Position numbers and translations under genes: made by a program | In this document: one piece after another, positions 7,924 to 16,116 of the stretch | Position numbering within the stretch: position 1 is the stretch's first letter | Layout: each line of letters opens with the position of its first letter | From: Variovorax sp. V93 | GTDB lineage: Bacteria > Pseudomonadota > Gammaproteobacteria > Burkholderiales > Burkholderiaceae_C | DNA: 64,000 nucleotides | Assembly: GCF_041154485.1 (NCBI RefSeq) | Contig: NZ_AP028669.1 | Location: 2,666,001 to 2,730,000, forward strand | Direction: 5' to 3' | Notes under the pieces: model-generated | Told to the model about the DNA's origin: nothing | What the model saw: only the letters and a program-made list of their open reading frames with translations | Database searches by the model: none

Positions 7924-9990
7924 CTATTGCCGGGGCATCAGCTCATAGAAATCGAACCCGTTGCTGCGCCCGCCAAGGCACTTCGCCAGGGTGTCTTCGA
8001 TCTTGCGCCATTGCGCGAGCCGGTTGCGCCACTTGCGCACACTGTGGCCCTCGTCAGGAAAGCTCATGTACTCGACCGGCCGACCGAGCTTCTGGAGCGT
8101 GGCCACCACGTCCTCAGAATCCTGCCGCAACACGCGCACGTCGTTGGCACCGTGAATCACGAGCAACGGCGCGGTGATGCGGTCGATCTGCGAGATGGGC
8201 GAATCTTGCAGCATGCGGGCGCGCTCCTCCGGCTTGTTCACATCGCCGAAAAAGACGGCGAAGTAGTGGCGGTTGCGCCAGAAAGGCGGCCAGTTCTCGA
8301 TCACGCGGGGCCAGTTGGCGACGCCCACCAGGTCGACGCCGCAGCGATAGTCGTGCGGCTTCTGGATAAGCTGGGCAAGGACCGAGAAACCGCCGAAGCT
8401 GCCACCAAGCACGGCCATCCGTTTCGGGTCGGCCACGCCCTGGTCGACGGCCCATTGCACGGCCTCCGCGATATCGCGCTGGAGCCGTCCGTTGGTTTCG
8501 CGTGCGCCGGCCATCATGAAGGCTCGCCCATAGCCGCTGGAGCCACGGTAGTTCACGTAGAGAACGGCGTAGCCCCGGTTCGCGAGCATCTGCGTCGGCG
8601 TGAAGCCGGCGGACTGCCATGAGTCGCGGACCCAGGGGCCGCCGTGGACGTTGACTACGAGCGGCACGGGCCCCTGGACACCGCGTGGGCGCACCAGATA
8701 GCCGTGTATCACCAGGCCGTCGGACGCCTTGAAGGAAAACGGCTCCATGGGCGAGAAGAGGTCGGCGGTCGGTTCGCGCGGTGGCGTGAGCCGCGTGAGT
8801 TGACCGCTCGCGCGGTCCAGCAGTAATTCGACACCTTCGTTCTCGGTGGTCGAGCGCAGCACGATGCGGCGCATGTCGTTGGCCATGCTCGCGGGGCGCG
8901 TGATGACGGGCTCAGCCTCCAGCCAGCCGCGCTCCCGGGCCGTCTTCACGGCACCGGCCACTTCACCGCCCAGCATGCTATCGAGAAAGGCAATACGTGG
9001 GCGGCCGGGTTCGGAAACATATGCTATCGGCGCCCCCTGCTGTGGCGGGAACACGCCGTAGTCGAGATCGACTTCGGCATCTTCCGCGAGCAGCTTCTCG
9101 GTGCCGGTGGCGAGATCGACCTCAACCATGGCAAGCTTGTCGCGTCCCACATTCGTCAAGGCCCAGAGCCGGCCCATGCCGAGATCGACGCGCTGCGGCC
9201 AGAAGGAATCGAATGCCTTCACCGTTCTGAAGGCGCGCCAACTGCCGTCGGGCTGGCGCAGTTCCAGCAGCCGGTCCGAGCCGTCGGCGCTTCCGAGCTG
9301 CCGCATCCGGCCCGCGAGTTCGCGCCGCGTGTCGATGAACCAGGCCAGCACGCGACTGTCGGGATTGCTGCGCGCAATTTCGCGCACGGTGCGCGTGCGG
9401 GCATCGCCTTCGAAAAGATCCATGCTGGAGCGGTCCCGTCGATTGCTCGCGAAGAGAAAAGTGGCGCTGCCTGGCGCGCCCCATCCCAGCATCGTCGAGC
9501 GCACGCCTGGCCAGGGCGTCACGGCCCACGGCTTGGCGCTTGGAGCCTCGGTGTCGAGCACGAAGATCTGCGTGTTCTCGTCCCCCGTGAAATCCTTGAG
9601 ATAGGCCAGGTGGCGGCTGTCGGGCAGCCACATGTAAGTGGGCCCGGACACGAACGGTCGGGCGAGCGTGCCGATCGCGAAGGTTCGGGTGCTCGCGCTT
9701 TTGATCTCGGCGGCATCGGACGTCTTGCGCACGCCAAGCCCGACGTCGGTGCCGACCGCCTGCACCCATACGAGCTGTTGGCCATCGGGTGAAAGAACAT
9801 GGCCGTTGACTGCATCGATGTTCGCTACGAAGCGCCGCATCGGCACAAGAGGCGGAAGCGTGTCGTCCTGCCGCGCCGACACCAGCGAGGGGTGCGTGGG
9901 ACCGGTGGCGCAGCCGGCGAGCAGTACTGCGGCGCCGCACAGGGCCGCCAGGGCGGCGTAGCAACGGCTTGGGAGTCGGATGTTTCTCAT
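7924..9990 (-). CDS. S9 family prolyl-oligopeptidase-like lipoprotein
   Basis: A 688-residue serine peptidase with a lipoprotein signal (lipobox LLAGC, Cys near residue 27). Residues about 40-420 look like a beta-propeller cap and residues about 430-688 are an alpha/beta-hydrolase domain. The catalytic triad can be placed at Ser531 (GGSFGGF), Asp617 (GANDVRV) and His649 (DEGHSV); the oxyanion region is VNVHGGPW. This fits the acylaminoacyl/dipeptidyl-peptidase branch (S9C), acting on peptides in the periplasm. The ATG at 9990 was chosen because it begins a proper signal peptide; the frame stays open further upstream but would run into the divergent regulator gene. Confidence 0.88.
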   Translation of the reverse strand: MRNIRLPSRCYAALAALCGAAVLLAGCATGPTHPSLVSARQDDTLPPLVPMRRFVANIDAVNGHVLSPDGQQLVWVQAVGTDVGLGVRKTSDAAEIKSASTRTFAIGTLARPFVSGPTYMWLPDSRHLAYLKDFTGDENTQIFVLDTEAPSAKPWAVTPWPGVRSTMLGWGAPGSATFLFASNRRDRSSMDLFEGDARTRTVREIARSNPDSRVLAWFIDTRRELAGRMRQLGSADGSDRLLELRQPDGSWRAFRTVKAFDSFWPQRVDLGMGRLWALTNVGRDKLAMVEVDLATGTEKLLAEDAEVDLDYGVFPPQQGAPIAYVSEPGRPRIAFLDSMLGGEVAGAVKTARERGWLEAEPVITRPASMANDMRRIVLRSTTENEGVELLLDRASGQLTRLTPPREPTADLFSPMEPFSFKASDGLVIHGYLVRPRGVQGPVPLVVNVHGGPWVRDSWQSAGFTPTQMLANRGYAVLYVNYRGSSGYGRAFMMAGARETNGRLQRDIAEAVQWAVDQGVADPKRMAVLGGSFGGFSVLAQLIQKPHDYRCGVDLVGVANWPRVIENWPPFWRNRHYFAVFFGDVNKPEERARMLQDSPISQIDRITAPLLVIHGANDVRVLRQDSEDVVATLQKLGRPVEYMSFPDEGHSVRKWRNRLAQWRKIEDTLAKCLGGRSNGFDFYELMPRQ

Positions 9991-10049
9991 GCTTTTCGTC
10001 CCTCGTGAATGTTCGGGTGTGCGGTCAGGGCCCGGATTCTGCGGGCGGC

Positions 10050-10072
10050 AACCTTTGGCTTTGCCAAAGGTT
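10050..10072. promoter_or_regulatory. Perfect inverted repeat in the divergent peptidase/regulator promoter region
   Basis: Ten-base arms AACCTTTGGC and GCCAAAGGTT flank a TTT spacer, centred 59 bases upstream of the peptidase ATG and 20 bases before the regulator GTG. Such a site could be an operator for the response regulator (autoregulation plus control of the peptidase) or a hairpin in the regulator leader RNA. The choice between these is inference. The palindrome itself is read directly. Confidence 0.5.
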
Positions 10073-10092
10073 TGCTCGCGCACAATGGCCAG

Positions 10093-10749
10093 GTGCACAT
10101 CCTCTTGATCGAAGACGACCTTGAACTTGGCCGCGCCCTGCAGGCCGCGCTCAAGGTCGACGGCCTGAGCAGCGAATGGCGCCGGCGAGCGGTGGATGCA
10201 CCGCGCGAACTGGACGGGAGTGCCTTCGACTGTGTGCTGCTCGACCTGTCGCTGCCCGACGGCAGTGGCTTCGACCTGCTCGCTCGCTGGCGGCGCGAGG
10301 GCAGCAGCCTCCCGGTCATCCTGATCACCGCCCGATCGGCGGTGGAAGACCGGCTGGCCGGACTCGACGGAGGCGCTGACGATTTCGTGATCAAGCCCTT
10401 TGCCACCGCCGAACTGATTTCGCGCATACGCGCCGTGCTGCGCCGCTCGGCGCGGCAGGCCAGCGAGGTGTGGACCCTGGGCGCGCTGGCCATTGAACCA
10501 CGCCGGCATGTGGCGTACTTGAACGGCGAGCCGCTGGAACTGTCGCCGCGCGAATTCCGGCTGCTGCTCGAACTGGCGCGCGAGCCGGGCGCGGTGGTCG
10601 CCAAGGGTGTGCTCGCACAAAAGTTGGAGCCATTGGGCGAGCCGGTGGATTTCGCCGCGGTGGAGGTGCATGTGTCCAACCTGCGGCGCAAGATCGGCGC
10701 CGCCATGGTGCACACGGTGCGCGGCGTGGGCTACATGCTCGTGTCATGA
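10093..10749 (+). CDS. OmpR/PhoB-type two-component response regulator
   Basis: A 218-residue regulator with an N-terminal receiver domain (acidic pocket Glu7-Asp8-Asp9, phosphoacceptor Asp51 in LLDLSLPDGSG, conserved Lys in VIKPF) and a C-terminal winged helix that binds DNA (ELSPREFRLLLEL, VSNLRRKI). It belongs to the QseB/PmrA-like group. The GTG at 10093 is preferred because the receiver fold begins at once with HILLIEDD; starts further upstream would add residues foreign to the family. Its stop overlaps the sensor kinase start (ATGA). It is divergent from the peptidase lipoprotein, a possible target. Confidence 0.9.
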   Translation: MHILLIEDDLELGRALQAALKVDGLSSEWRRRAVDAPRELDGSAFDCVLLDLSLPDGSGFDLLARWRREGSSLPVILITARSAVEDRLAGLDGGADDFVIKPFATAELISRIRAVLRRSARQASEVWTLGALAIEPRRHVAYLNGEPLELSPREFRLLLELAREPGAVVAKGVLAQKLEPLGEPVDFAAVEVHVSNLRRKIGAAMVHTVRGVGYMLVS

Positions 10750-12119
10750 GCAGGCTGTGGCGCCCCTCGCTCGTGCAGCGGGTGTTTCTTGCGGTGCTGC
10801 TGGCGTTCGTTTTCGTGCTGCTGGCATTGCAGGCGTACATGTACATCAACTTCCGGCAGTCGCTGACCGTCGACCAGGGGCTGAGCAAGCTCGGCAGGTC
10901 GTTGACCCAAGCGATCTCCCAGCTCGACGACGAAGCGCGCGTGCGCGACGTGGTCGCCTCGGCCGAAACGATCTACAAGACCATGCGGATCAGCGGCAAC
11001 CCGGCAGGGACGCTCCGGTTCCAGCTGTCGGACCGCGGGGGCAAGCTGATTCATTCATCGCCGGAACTGCGCGGCGAGATCCTGGCCGGCCCGCTGCGAA
11101 AGGTAGCAACGCAGCACATCGATGGCGAGGCGTATTGGGTTTACCAGGACGAGACCCCGCGCTGGTCGCTGCGCATTGCAGAGCCCGAGCGCACGTTCGC
11201 CAAGGTGCTGCCCAACAACACGCGCAGCGTCCTGCCTTACCTGCTGCTCGCCTTTCCTATCGTGCTGTTGCCGGTCTGGCTTGCGGTGAAGCACGGCTTG
11301 CGGCCGTTGCGGCGCCTGGCCGACGGCATCGGGCGTCGCAAGGCATCCGACCTTTCGCCGCTTGGCGTCGATCCGCCCTATGCGGAACTCAGGCCGCTGG
11401 CCTCCGCACTCGAACGCATGCTGCAGCAGCTGCGCGACAAGGTAGAGCGCGAGCGTGCGTTCGTGCATGACGCCGCGCACGAACTGCGAACACCAATGGC
11501 GGTCATTGCGGCACAGGCGCATGCGCTGGCTGGCGCGGACAGCAGCGAGAGCCGCGGCCGTGCCCAGGCTCATCTGGAGCAGGCGATCGCGCGGGCCTCC
11601 CACCTGACGCAGCAACTGCTCGATCTTGCGCTGCTGGACGATGCCCAACCCGCAGTGCCGAAGCACGTCGACGTTGCGCAGCAGGCCCGCGAGATCCTCG
11701 CGCAGGCAGCGCCGCGCGCCATGGCGCGCGGCATCGAGCTGACATTCGATGCGCCGGACAGCCTGGACGCGTCCATCGACGTGCCCGCGTTCCAGTCGAT
11801 AGTGGAGAACCTGCTCAACAACGCGGTTCGGTATGTGCACGACGGTGCGCACGTGGCAGTGACGCTGCGCGCCGAAGACTCGGCAACCTTGGTGCTCACG
11901 GTGGCCGACGATGGTCCCGGTATTCCTGCGGACGAACATCAACGGGTGTTCGAGCGCTTCTATCGCGCAGCGGGCCACGAAGCGCCTGGTTCCGGCTTGG
12001 GCCTTTCCATCGTCAGGCAGGCTGCTGGGCGCATGGGGGGTGGGGTGGAAGTGACCGAGGGCCTTTCGAACCGGGGCGTGGGGTTCCGTGTCGTGCTGCC
12101 CTCGGGCGCGAGGGATTGA
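10746..12119 (+). CDS. Two-component sensor histidine kinase
   Basis: A 457-residue inner-membrane kinase, partner of the overlapping response regulator. Membrane helices lie near residues 9-31 and 160-180, with a periplasmic sensing part of about 125 residues between them. A linker leads to the dimerisation box HDAAHELRTPMAVI with the phosphorylated His245, then the ATPase boxes VENLLNNAVRY (N box), VADDGPGIP (G1) and GSGLGLSIV (G2). The layout fits the QseC/TctE-like group. The signal is unknown. Confidence 0.9.
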   Translation: MSRLWRPSLVQRVFLAVLLAFVFVLLALQAYMYINFRQSLTVDQGLSKLGRSLTQAISQLDDEARVRDVVASAETIYKTMRISGNPAGTLRFQLSDRGGKLIHSSPELRGEILAGPLRKVATQHIDGEAYWVYQDETPRWSLRIAEPERTFAKVLPNNTRSVLPYLLLAFPIVLLPVWLAVKHGLRPLRRLADGIGRRKASDLSPLGVDPPYAELRPLASALERMLQQLRDKVERERAFVHDAAHELRTPMAVIAAQAHALAGADSSESRGRAQAHLEQAIARASHLTQQLLDLALLDDAQPAVPKHVDVAQQAREILAQAAPRAMARGIELTFDAPDSLDASIDVPAFQSIVENLLNNAVRYVHDGAHVAVTLRAEDSATLVLTVADDGPGIPADEHQRVFERFYRAAGHEAPGSGLGLSIVRQAAGRMGGGVEVTEGLSNRGVGFRVVLPSGARD

Positions 12120-12160
12120 CAAACTCCCCGGGTTGCCTCGATACTGAACCTTTCGGTTCA
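12116..12160 (+). promoter_or_regulatory. Promoter with palindromic operator before the VOC gene
   Basis: A perfect -35 box TTGACA (12116-12121, overlapping the kinase stop) is followed after 18 bases by GATACT (12140-12145) as a fair -10 box. A palindrome TGAACC-TTTC-GGTTCA (12145-12160) covers the expected transcription start, an arrangement typical of a repressor operator. The repressor is not in the window next to it. The VOC gene begins 24 bases later. Confidence 0.5.
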
Positions 12161-12183
12161 TTATCAAAGACTCAGGAGATCCC

Positions 12184-12660
12184 ATGCAGAAGATCGTTCC
12201 CTGCCTCTGGTTCGACGGCAACGGCGAAGACGCGCTCAAGTTCTACAGTTCGATCTTTCCGAACTCGCGCGTGACCGACAGGCTGTTCTGGGGCGACACC
12301 AATCCGAGCCTCAAGGGCTCGCTGCTGACCGCCACCTTCGAGCTCGATGGGCAGGCGTTCATGGTGCTCAACGGCGGGCCGCAGTACAAGTTCACGCCGG
12401 CCATCTCGATGCTCGTGCAGTGCGAGACACAGGCCGAAGTGGACCACTACTGGGACAGGCTGCTCGAGGGCGGCGGCCAGCCGGTGCAGTGCGGCTGGCT
12501 CACCGACCGCTACGGCGTGTCGTGGCAGGTCGTGCCGATGGCGATGGTCCGGATGTTCCAGGACAAGGATTCGGCCAAGGCCGCCCGCGCGATGCAGGCG
12601 ATGATGAAGATGATCAAGCTCGATCTCGCCGCGGCGCAGAAAGCATTCGACGGCGAGTGA
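12184..12660 (+). CDS. VOC-superfamily protein, PhnB/YdcJ-like
   Basis: A 158-residue cytoplasmic protein of the vicinal-oxygen-chelate (glyoxalase/bleomycin-resistance) fold, in the group often labelled 3-demethylubiquinone-9 3-methyltransferase domain or PhnB-like. The opening QKIVPCLWFDGNGEDALKFY and the C-terminal part GWLTDRYGVSWQVVP are characteristic. A ribosome site CAGGAGA precedes the ATG. The methyltransferase name is historical and should not be taken as a function; members are mostly uncharacterised. It has its own promoter and probable operator and converges with the MATE exporter gene. Confidence 0.82.
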   Translation: MQKIVPCLWFDGNGEDALKFYSSIFPNSRVTDRLFWGDTNPSLKGSLLTATFELDGQAFMVLNGGPQYKFTPAISMLVQCETQAEVDHYWDRLLEGGGQPVQCGWLTDRYGVSWQVVPMAMVRMFQDKDSAKAARAMQAMMKMIKLDLAAAQKAFDGE

Positions 12661-12673
12661 GCAAGCGCCGTCC

Positions 12674-14089
12674 CTACACCAGCCGCCGGATCGCCTTCCT
12701 GCGCCACACCAGCCGGTAGTAGGCCGTCTGCAGCAGCAGCATCGCGCCGAAGGTCACGGGGTAGGCCCACCAGATGCCGTTGAGCCCGATGCGGTGGCTC
12801 ATGAACCAGGCCACGGGCACCTCGATGCCGATCAGGCAGAGGATCGAGATGGCCGTGGGCACCAGCACCGAGCCGCTGGCGCGCATGATCCCCGAGATGG
12901 CCGAGGCCATGCCGAAGATCACGAGGCTCCACAGCATGATGTGCAGCAGCGTCTGCGCGATCTCGATCACCGGCGCGCTGGTGATGAAGAAGCCCATGAG
13001 GTGGCGCGAGAACAGGTAGCCCAGCAGCACCAGGCCGCCGGTCAGCACCAGGTTCATGAGCAGCGCGGTCCTGGCGATGGCGCCCAGCCGGTCGGCCCGG
13101 CCCGCCCCGATGGCCTGCGCGCCAAGGATGGACGCCGTGATCGCGATCGAGATGGCCGGGAACTGCACGTAGGCCACCACCTGGTTCACCGCGCCATAGG
13201 CGGCGGTGGCGCTGGAGCCATAGCTGTTGACCAGCGACAGCAGCGCCACCTCGGCCAGCGCCACCACGATCATCTGCACGCCCGTGGGTATGCCCACCTT
13301 GAGCACGGCCTTCAGCAGCTTGGGATCGATGCGCAGGTGGCGGATGAACTCCGCATCGGGCGCCAGCGGACTGCCGCGGCGGCGCAGGCGCCAGCCCAGC
13401 CACAGCGTGGCGAGCACGAAGGCCAGCACCGAGGCCCAGGCCGCGCTCGCAACGCCGAGCTGCGGCAGGCCGCCCCAGCCGCGGATCAGCGCGGGCGTGA
13501 CCACGAGGCCGGTTCCGGTGGAGATCAGCAGCGTGAGCAGCGGCGTGACCGTGTCGCCGACGCCGCGCAGCATGGCGGTGGAGAGCAGGAACACGAACAG
13601 CCCCGGCATCGCGATCAGCATGATGCGCGCGTAGCGCGTGGAGTCGGCCAGCACGTCGGGCGGCGTGCCCAGGAAGGCCAGCAGCGGCGTCGTGAAGGCG
13701 CCGCCGAACACGGCCACCGCCAGCCCCAGCAGGATGCCCACCGACAGCGCGGTGCCCGCAATGGCCTTGGCCTTGGCGGCATCGCGCGCACCCCAGGCCT
13801 GGCCGATCAGCACCGAGGCGCCGGCGCCCAGGCCGATGACGAAGGCGATGAAGAAGAACATCACCGGAAAGAAGCTCGACACGGCCGCCAGCGCGCCGAC
13901 GCCGATCATCTGGCCGATGTAGATGTTGTTGATGGTGCCCGACATCGACTGCAGGATGTTGCTGAGCAGCATCGGCGCGAGGAAGAACAGGAAGGTCTTC
14001 CACAGCGCGCGCGGCGCGCCCACGGGCGCCACCGGCGTGCCGTGCAGGCCGCTCTGGCCGGTGGCTGCGCTTTCAGGGCTTGCTCTCAT
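12674..14089 (-). CDS. MATE family multidrug/cation antiporter
   Basis: A 471-residue inner-membrane exporter with about 12 helices in two repeats. The first repeat opens with FFLAPMLLSNILQSMSGTIN and carries FVIGLGAGASVLIGQAWGA; the second has the matching ASILGAQAIGAG stretch. MATE proteins export cationic drugs in exchange for protons or sodium. The ATG at 14089 overlaps the stop of the DUF2239 gene (ATGA), which favours it over an ATG 15 bases upstream. Substrate unknown. Confidence 0.88.
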   Translation of the reverse strand: MRASPESAATGQSGLHGTPVAPVGAPRALWKTFLFFLAPMLLSNILQSMSGTINNIYIGQMIGVGALAAVSSFFPVMFFFIAFVIGLGAGASVLIGQAWGARDAAKAKAIAGTALSVGILLGLAVAVFGGAFTTPLLAFLGTPPDVLADSTRYARIMLIAMPGLFVFLLSTAMLRGVGDTVTPLLTLLISTGTGLVVTPALIRGWGGLPQLGVASAAWASVLAFVLATLWLGWRLRRRGSPLAPDAEFIRHLRIDPKLLKAVLKVGIPTGVQMIVVALAEVALLSLVNSYGSSATAAYGAVNQVVAYVQFPAISIAITASILGAQAIGAGRADRLGAIARTALLMNLVLTGGLVLLGYLFSRHLMGFFITSAPVIEIAQTLLHIMLWSLVIFGMASAISGIMRASGSVLVPTAISILCLIGIEVPVAWFMSHRIGLNGIWWAYPVTFGAMLLLQTAYYRLVWRRKAIRRLV

Positions 14090-14661
14090 GCGGTGGTGCT
14101 CCATCCGGCGGCGGACAATTTTTGAAGGTGGATGCGCAGGTCCGCAGGCCAGGAGCCGATCAGCGCCTCGAAGCGCTCGCGCTCGCCCGCGAACAGCGCG
14201 CGGGTGGCCTCCTCGAAGCCGGGCAGGGCGCCGGCGATCGCGGTCATGAAGCGGTAGGCGGCTTCACGCGATGCGCGCACGGCGTCGCGGTCGGCGTTGA
14301 CGCGGCTCGCTTCCTGGACCAGCCGCCGCAGCGCGACCGAGGCGCCGCCGGGCTGGCGGTTGAGCCAGTCCCAGTGGCGCGGCAGCAGGGTGACTTCGCG
14401 CGCGACCACGCCGAGCTTCGGGCGGCCCACGCCTCGCGGGGTTTCTTCGGGGACCTCGGCGCCGGCTGCATGCGCCACCACGCCGGCCCGGTGGTGCACG
14501 TCGAAGTCGAGCAGTTCACCGGTCTGTTCGTTGAACACGAGATAGGGCGTGTCGTCCTTGCGCTCGCGCAATTGTGCGAGCACGTCGGCGGTGCTGCCCT
14601 GGGCGATGCACTTGAAGGCCGCAAAAACTATCAGGTTGCCGGGTGGCGTGTCGGATGGCAT
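14086..14661 (-). CDS. DUF2239 family protein
   Basis: A 191-residue soluble protein of the DUF2239 family, recognised from LLPRHWDWLNRQPGGASVALRRLVQEA and the C-terminal RFEALIGSWPADLR segment. No catalytic motif is known for the family. The arginine-rich middle and the RPKLGVVAREVTLL strand suggest a small alpha/beta or nucleic-acid-associated protein, but this is a guess. It is translationally coupled to the MATE exporter gene downstream. Confidence 0.75.
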   Translation of the reverse strand: MPSDTPPGNLIVFAAFKCIAQGSTADVLAQLRERKDDTPYLVFNEQTGELLDFDVHHRAGVVAHAAGAEVPEETPRGVGRPKLGVVAREVTLLPRHWDWLNRQPGGASVALRRLVQEASRVNADRDAVRASREAAYRFMTAIAGALPGFEEATRALFAGERERFEALIGSWPADLRIHLQKLSAAGWSTTA

Positions 14662-14704
14662 GTCGGATTTCTTTGTTCTTCGGGGGCGGTCGAAACGGGC
14701 GGCG

Positions 14705-15166
14705 TCAGTAATCTACCCGTTGGACCGCTCGGTCGTACGGCGTGCCGTCGTGGCAAAGCGCAAGGAGCGCAGCGTTGATCTGCGACAGGTTTTCCGGAGC
14801 CAGCGATTTCACCGTATCGGCACAGATTGCTTCGGCGGTCGTGACGGCAGCTTGCATCAATTTTCTGCCGCCGGGGCGAATGGCTGCGTGGCGGCCGTCT
14901 CCATTGGCGCCAGCCGTGCGTTCGGCCAGTCCCGATTTTTCGAGCAGGACTATTTTGCGAATCAACGCCGAAACCGGCAACCCCAGGGATCGGGCAAGGT
15001 CGGCCGCCGGCATGCGGCCGCCTTCGGCGCCTAGGAGCCGATGAAGCAGCGTGAAGTCTTCGTAGTTCAGGCCATGGAAGGCGCCCAACTCCTCCTGGAG
15101 CTTCAGGTTCAGGCTGGCGTGGGCGCGGCCGATGTTGAGGCACAAGGCCAGCGGATCGATGCTCAT
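14705..15166 (-). CDS. MarR-family transcriptional regulator
   Basis: A 153-residue winged-helix regulator. The dimer helix is near residues 5-30, the recognition region near residues 50-75 (MPAADLARSLGLPVSALIRKI) and the wing is AERTAGANGDGRHAAI. MarR proteins usually repress their own operon until a small molecule binds. The ATG overlaps the stop of the GIY-YIG gene by 4 bp, so both are made from one message starting at the twin palindromes at 15536-15572, the obvious candidate binding sites. Its C terminus runs into an ordinary intergenic gap. Confidence 0.85.
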   Translation of the reverse strand: MSIDPLALCLNIGRAHASLNLKLQEELGAFHGLNYEDFTLLHRLLGAEGGRMPAADLARSLGLPVSALIRKIVLLEKSGLAERTAGANGDGRHAAIRPGGRKLMQAAVTTAEAICADTVKSLAPENLSQINAALLALCHDGTPYDRAVQRVDY

Positions 15167-15525
15167 GGCGCGTCGTAGCCCCGGTCGCCGTGGCACTGAA
15201 GCTCCTCGCGCCAGAGCACAAGGAGCTTTTCGAGCTCCGCGGCGCGGTCGAAGGCCGGGTCGTCGCGTTCCTTGACGCGGTCGATCACCTCGAAGCTGAA
15301 GTTCGCCGCACCGTGCGCGGCCCAGTCGCGCACCAGCGCCTTGTTGCGATGCGAACCCAGGCCGAGTTCGAAGCGGGCGCGGTTCATGGCTCCCTCCACA
15401 TCGAGGCTGCCGGCCACGTAGAGGCGGCCGCTGAGGGTGTTGCGGATGGCGAAGACGCCCGCGGGGCGGACCGTTTCCTTGTATTTCCTGGCGAGGGCGC
15501 GCCTCGTTTCCTGGGGCATGTTCAT
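15163..15525 (-). CDS. Small GIY-YIG nuclease-fold protein
   Basis: A 120-residue protein that is almost entirely one GIY-YIG domain. The two signature strands read GVF and YVAG in GVFAIRNTLSGRLYVAGS, rather than the classic GIY and YIG. Downstream come the arginine-rich helix NRARFELGLGSHRN and the DWAAHGAANFSFEVIDRV segment usual in the stand-alone bacterial group. No DNA-binding or helicase partner domain is present. It is the first gene of a two-gene operon with a MarR regulator, behind two identical palindromes. A nuclease role is inferred from fold only; the substrate is unknown. Confidence 0.8.
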   Translation of the reverse strand: MNMPQETRRALARKYKETVRPAGVFAIRNTLSGRLYVAGSLDVEGAMNRARFELGLGSHRNKALVRDWAAHGAANFSFEVIDRVKERDDPAFDRAAELEKLLVLWREELQCHGDRGYDAP

Positions 15526-15535
15526 GCGCCATATA

Positions 15536-15572
15536 TTACCCGGGTAAAATAAAAACACAATATACCCGGGTA
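15536..15572. promoter_or_regulatory. Twin palindromic operators of the GIY-YIG/MarR operon
   Basis: The perfect 10-base palindrome TACCCGGGTA occurs twice, at 15537-15546 and 15563-15572, with centres 26 bases apart. The first lies 12 bases before the GIY-YIG ATG; the stretch between the copies is AT-rich, unlike the surrounding DNA. This is the pattern of a MarR autorepression region covering the promoter. The assignment to MarR is inference from position; the repeats are read directly. Confidence 0.7.
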
Positions 15573-15583
15573 AAAATAGGCGA

Positions 15584-16084
15584 TCACCCCTCGCGCACCC
15601 GCCGCCATCCCCGTGCGAGCCGGCGATTGAGGGCCCGCACCACGCGCCATGGCCGGCTTTCGCGCACAAGCGCCAGCACATGGTCCTTCCAGGCTTTCCA
15701 GCGCGGATACCAGCGCGCGAACAGCGGAATGCGCATGAGCGCGGGCTCCACCAACTGGAAGATGCGCGCGACGAAGGCGGTGCCGACCAGCTTGGCGGCG
15801 ACCAGCACCGTCACGCCGCTCGCGGCATGGCCGCGGCCGAACAGGAACAACGCAAGCACCTTGACCGGCAGCAGCAGGAGCACCGGCAGCAGGAAGGCCA
15901 GCAGCGCGGCCCACGGCGGCAGTTCGCGCAACCGGTTCTCGAGCCGCGCCCAGAGCGGCAGCCGCGCGAGGCGGCGCACCAGCGCGGCGAGCGGCTCCCA
16001 GCCCCACTCCTCGAACAGCAGGATGGGGACGAGCAGCGCCGCGGCAAGGGCGCGCAGGAAGCGGATGAAGAAGCGCATGGCCAC
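15584..16084 (-). CDS. Conserved hypothetical membrane protein
   Basis: A 166-residue protein I do not recognise by family name. It has an N-terminal hydrophobic helix (residues about 8-24), a second long hydrophobic segment (about 57-85, LLAFLLPVLLLLPVKVLALFLF) and a third weaker one (about 92-112), then a very basic, tryptophan-rich C terminus (WYPRWKAWKDH, RRLARGWRRVREG). It likely sits in the inner membrane with the basic tail in the cytoplasm. It lies between the MarR operators and the sugar-acid operon, on the same strand as both. Confidence 0.65.
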   Translation of the reverse strand: MAMRFFIRFLRALAAALLVPILLFEEWGWEPLAALVRRLARLPLWARLENRLRELPPWAALLAFLLPVLLLLPVKVLALFLFGRGHAASGVTVLVAAKLVGTAFVARIFQLVEPALMRIPLFARWYPRWKAWKDHVLALVRESRPWRVVRALNRRLARGWRRVREG

Positions 16085-16116
16085 GGCATTGTGACCGCGG
16101 GCCGATGCGCACTCGC

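Noticed and set aside
12184..12660. Calling the VOC protein a ubiquinone methyltransferase
   Set aside because: That label comes from an old family name. The fold is glyoxalase-like and no SAM-binding motif is present.
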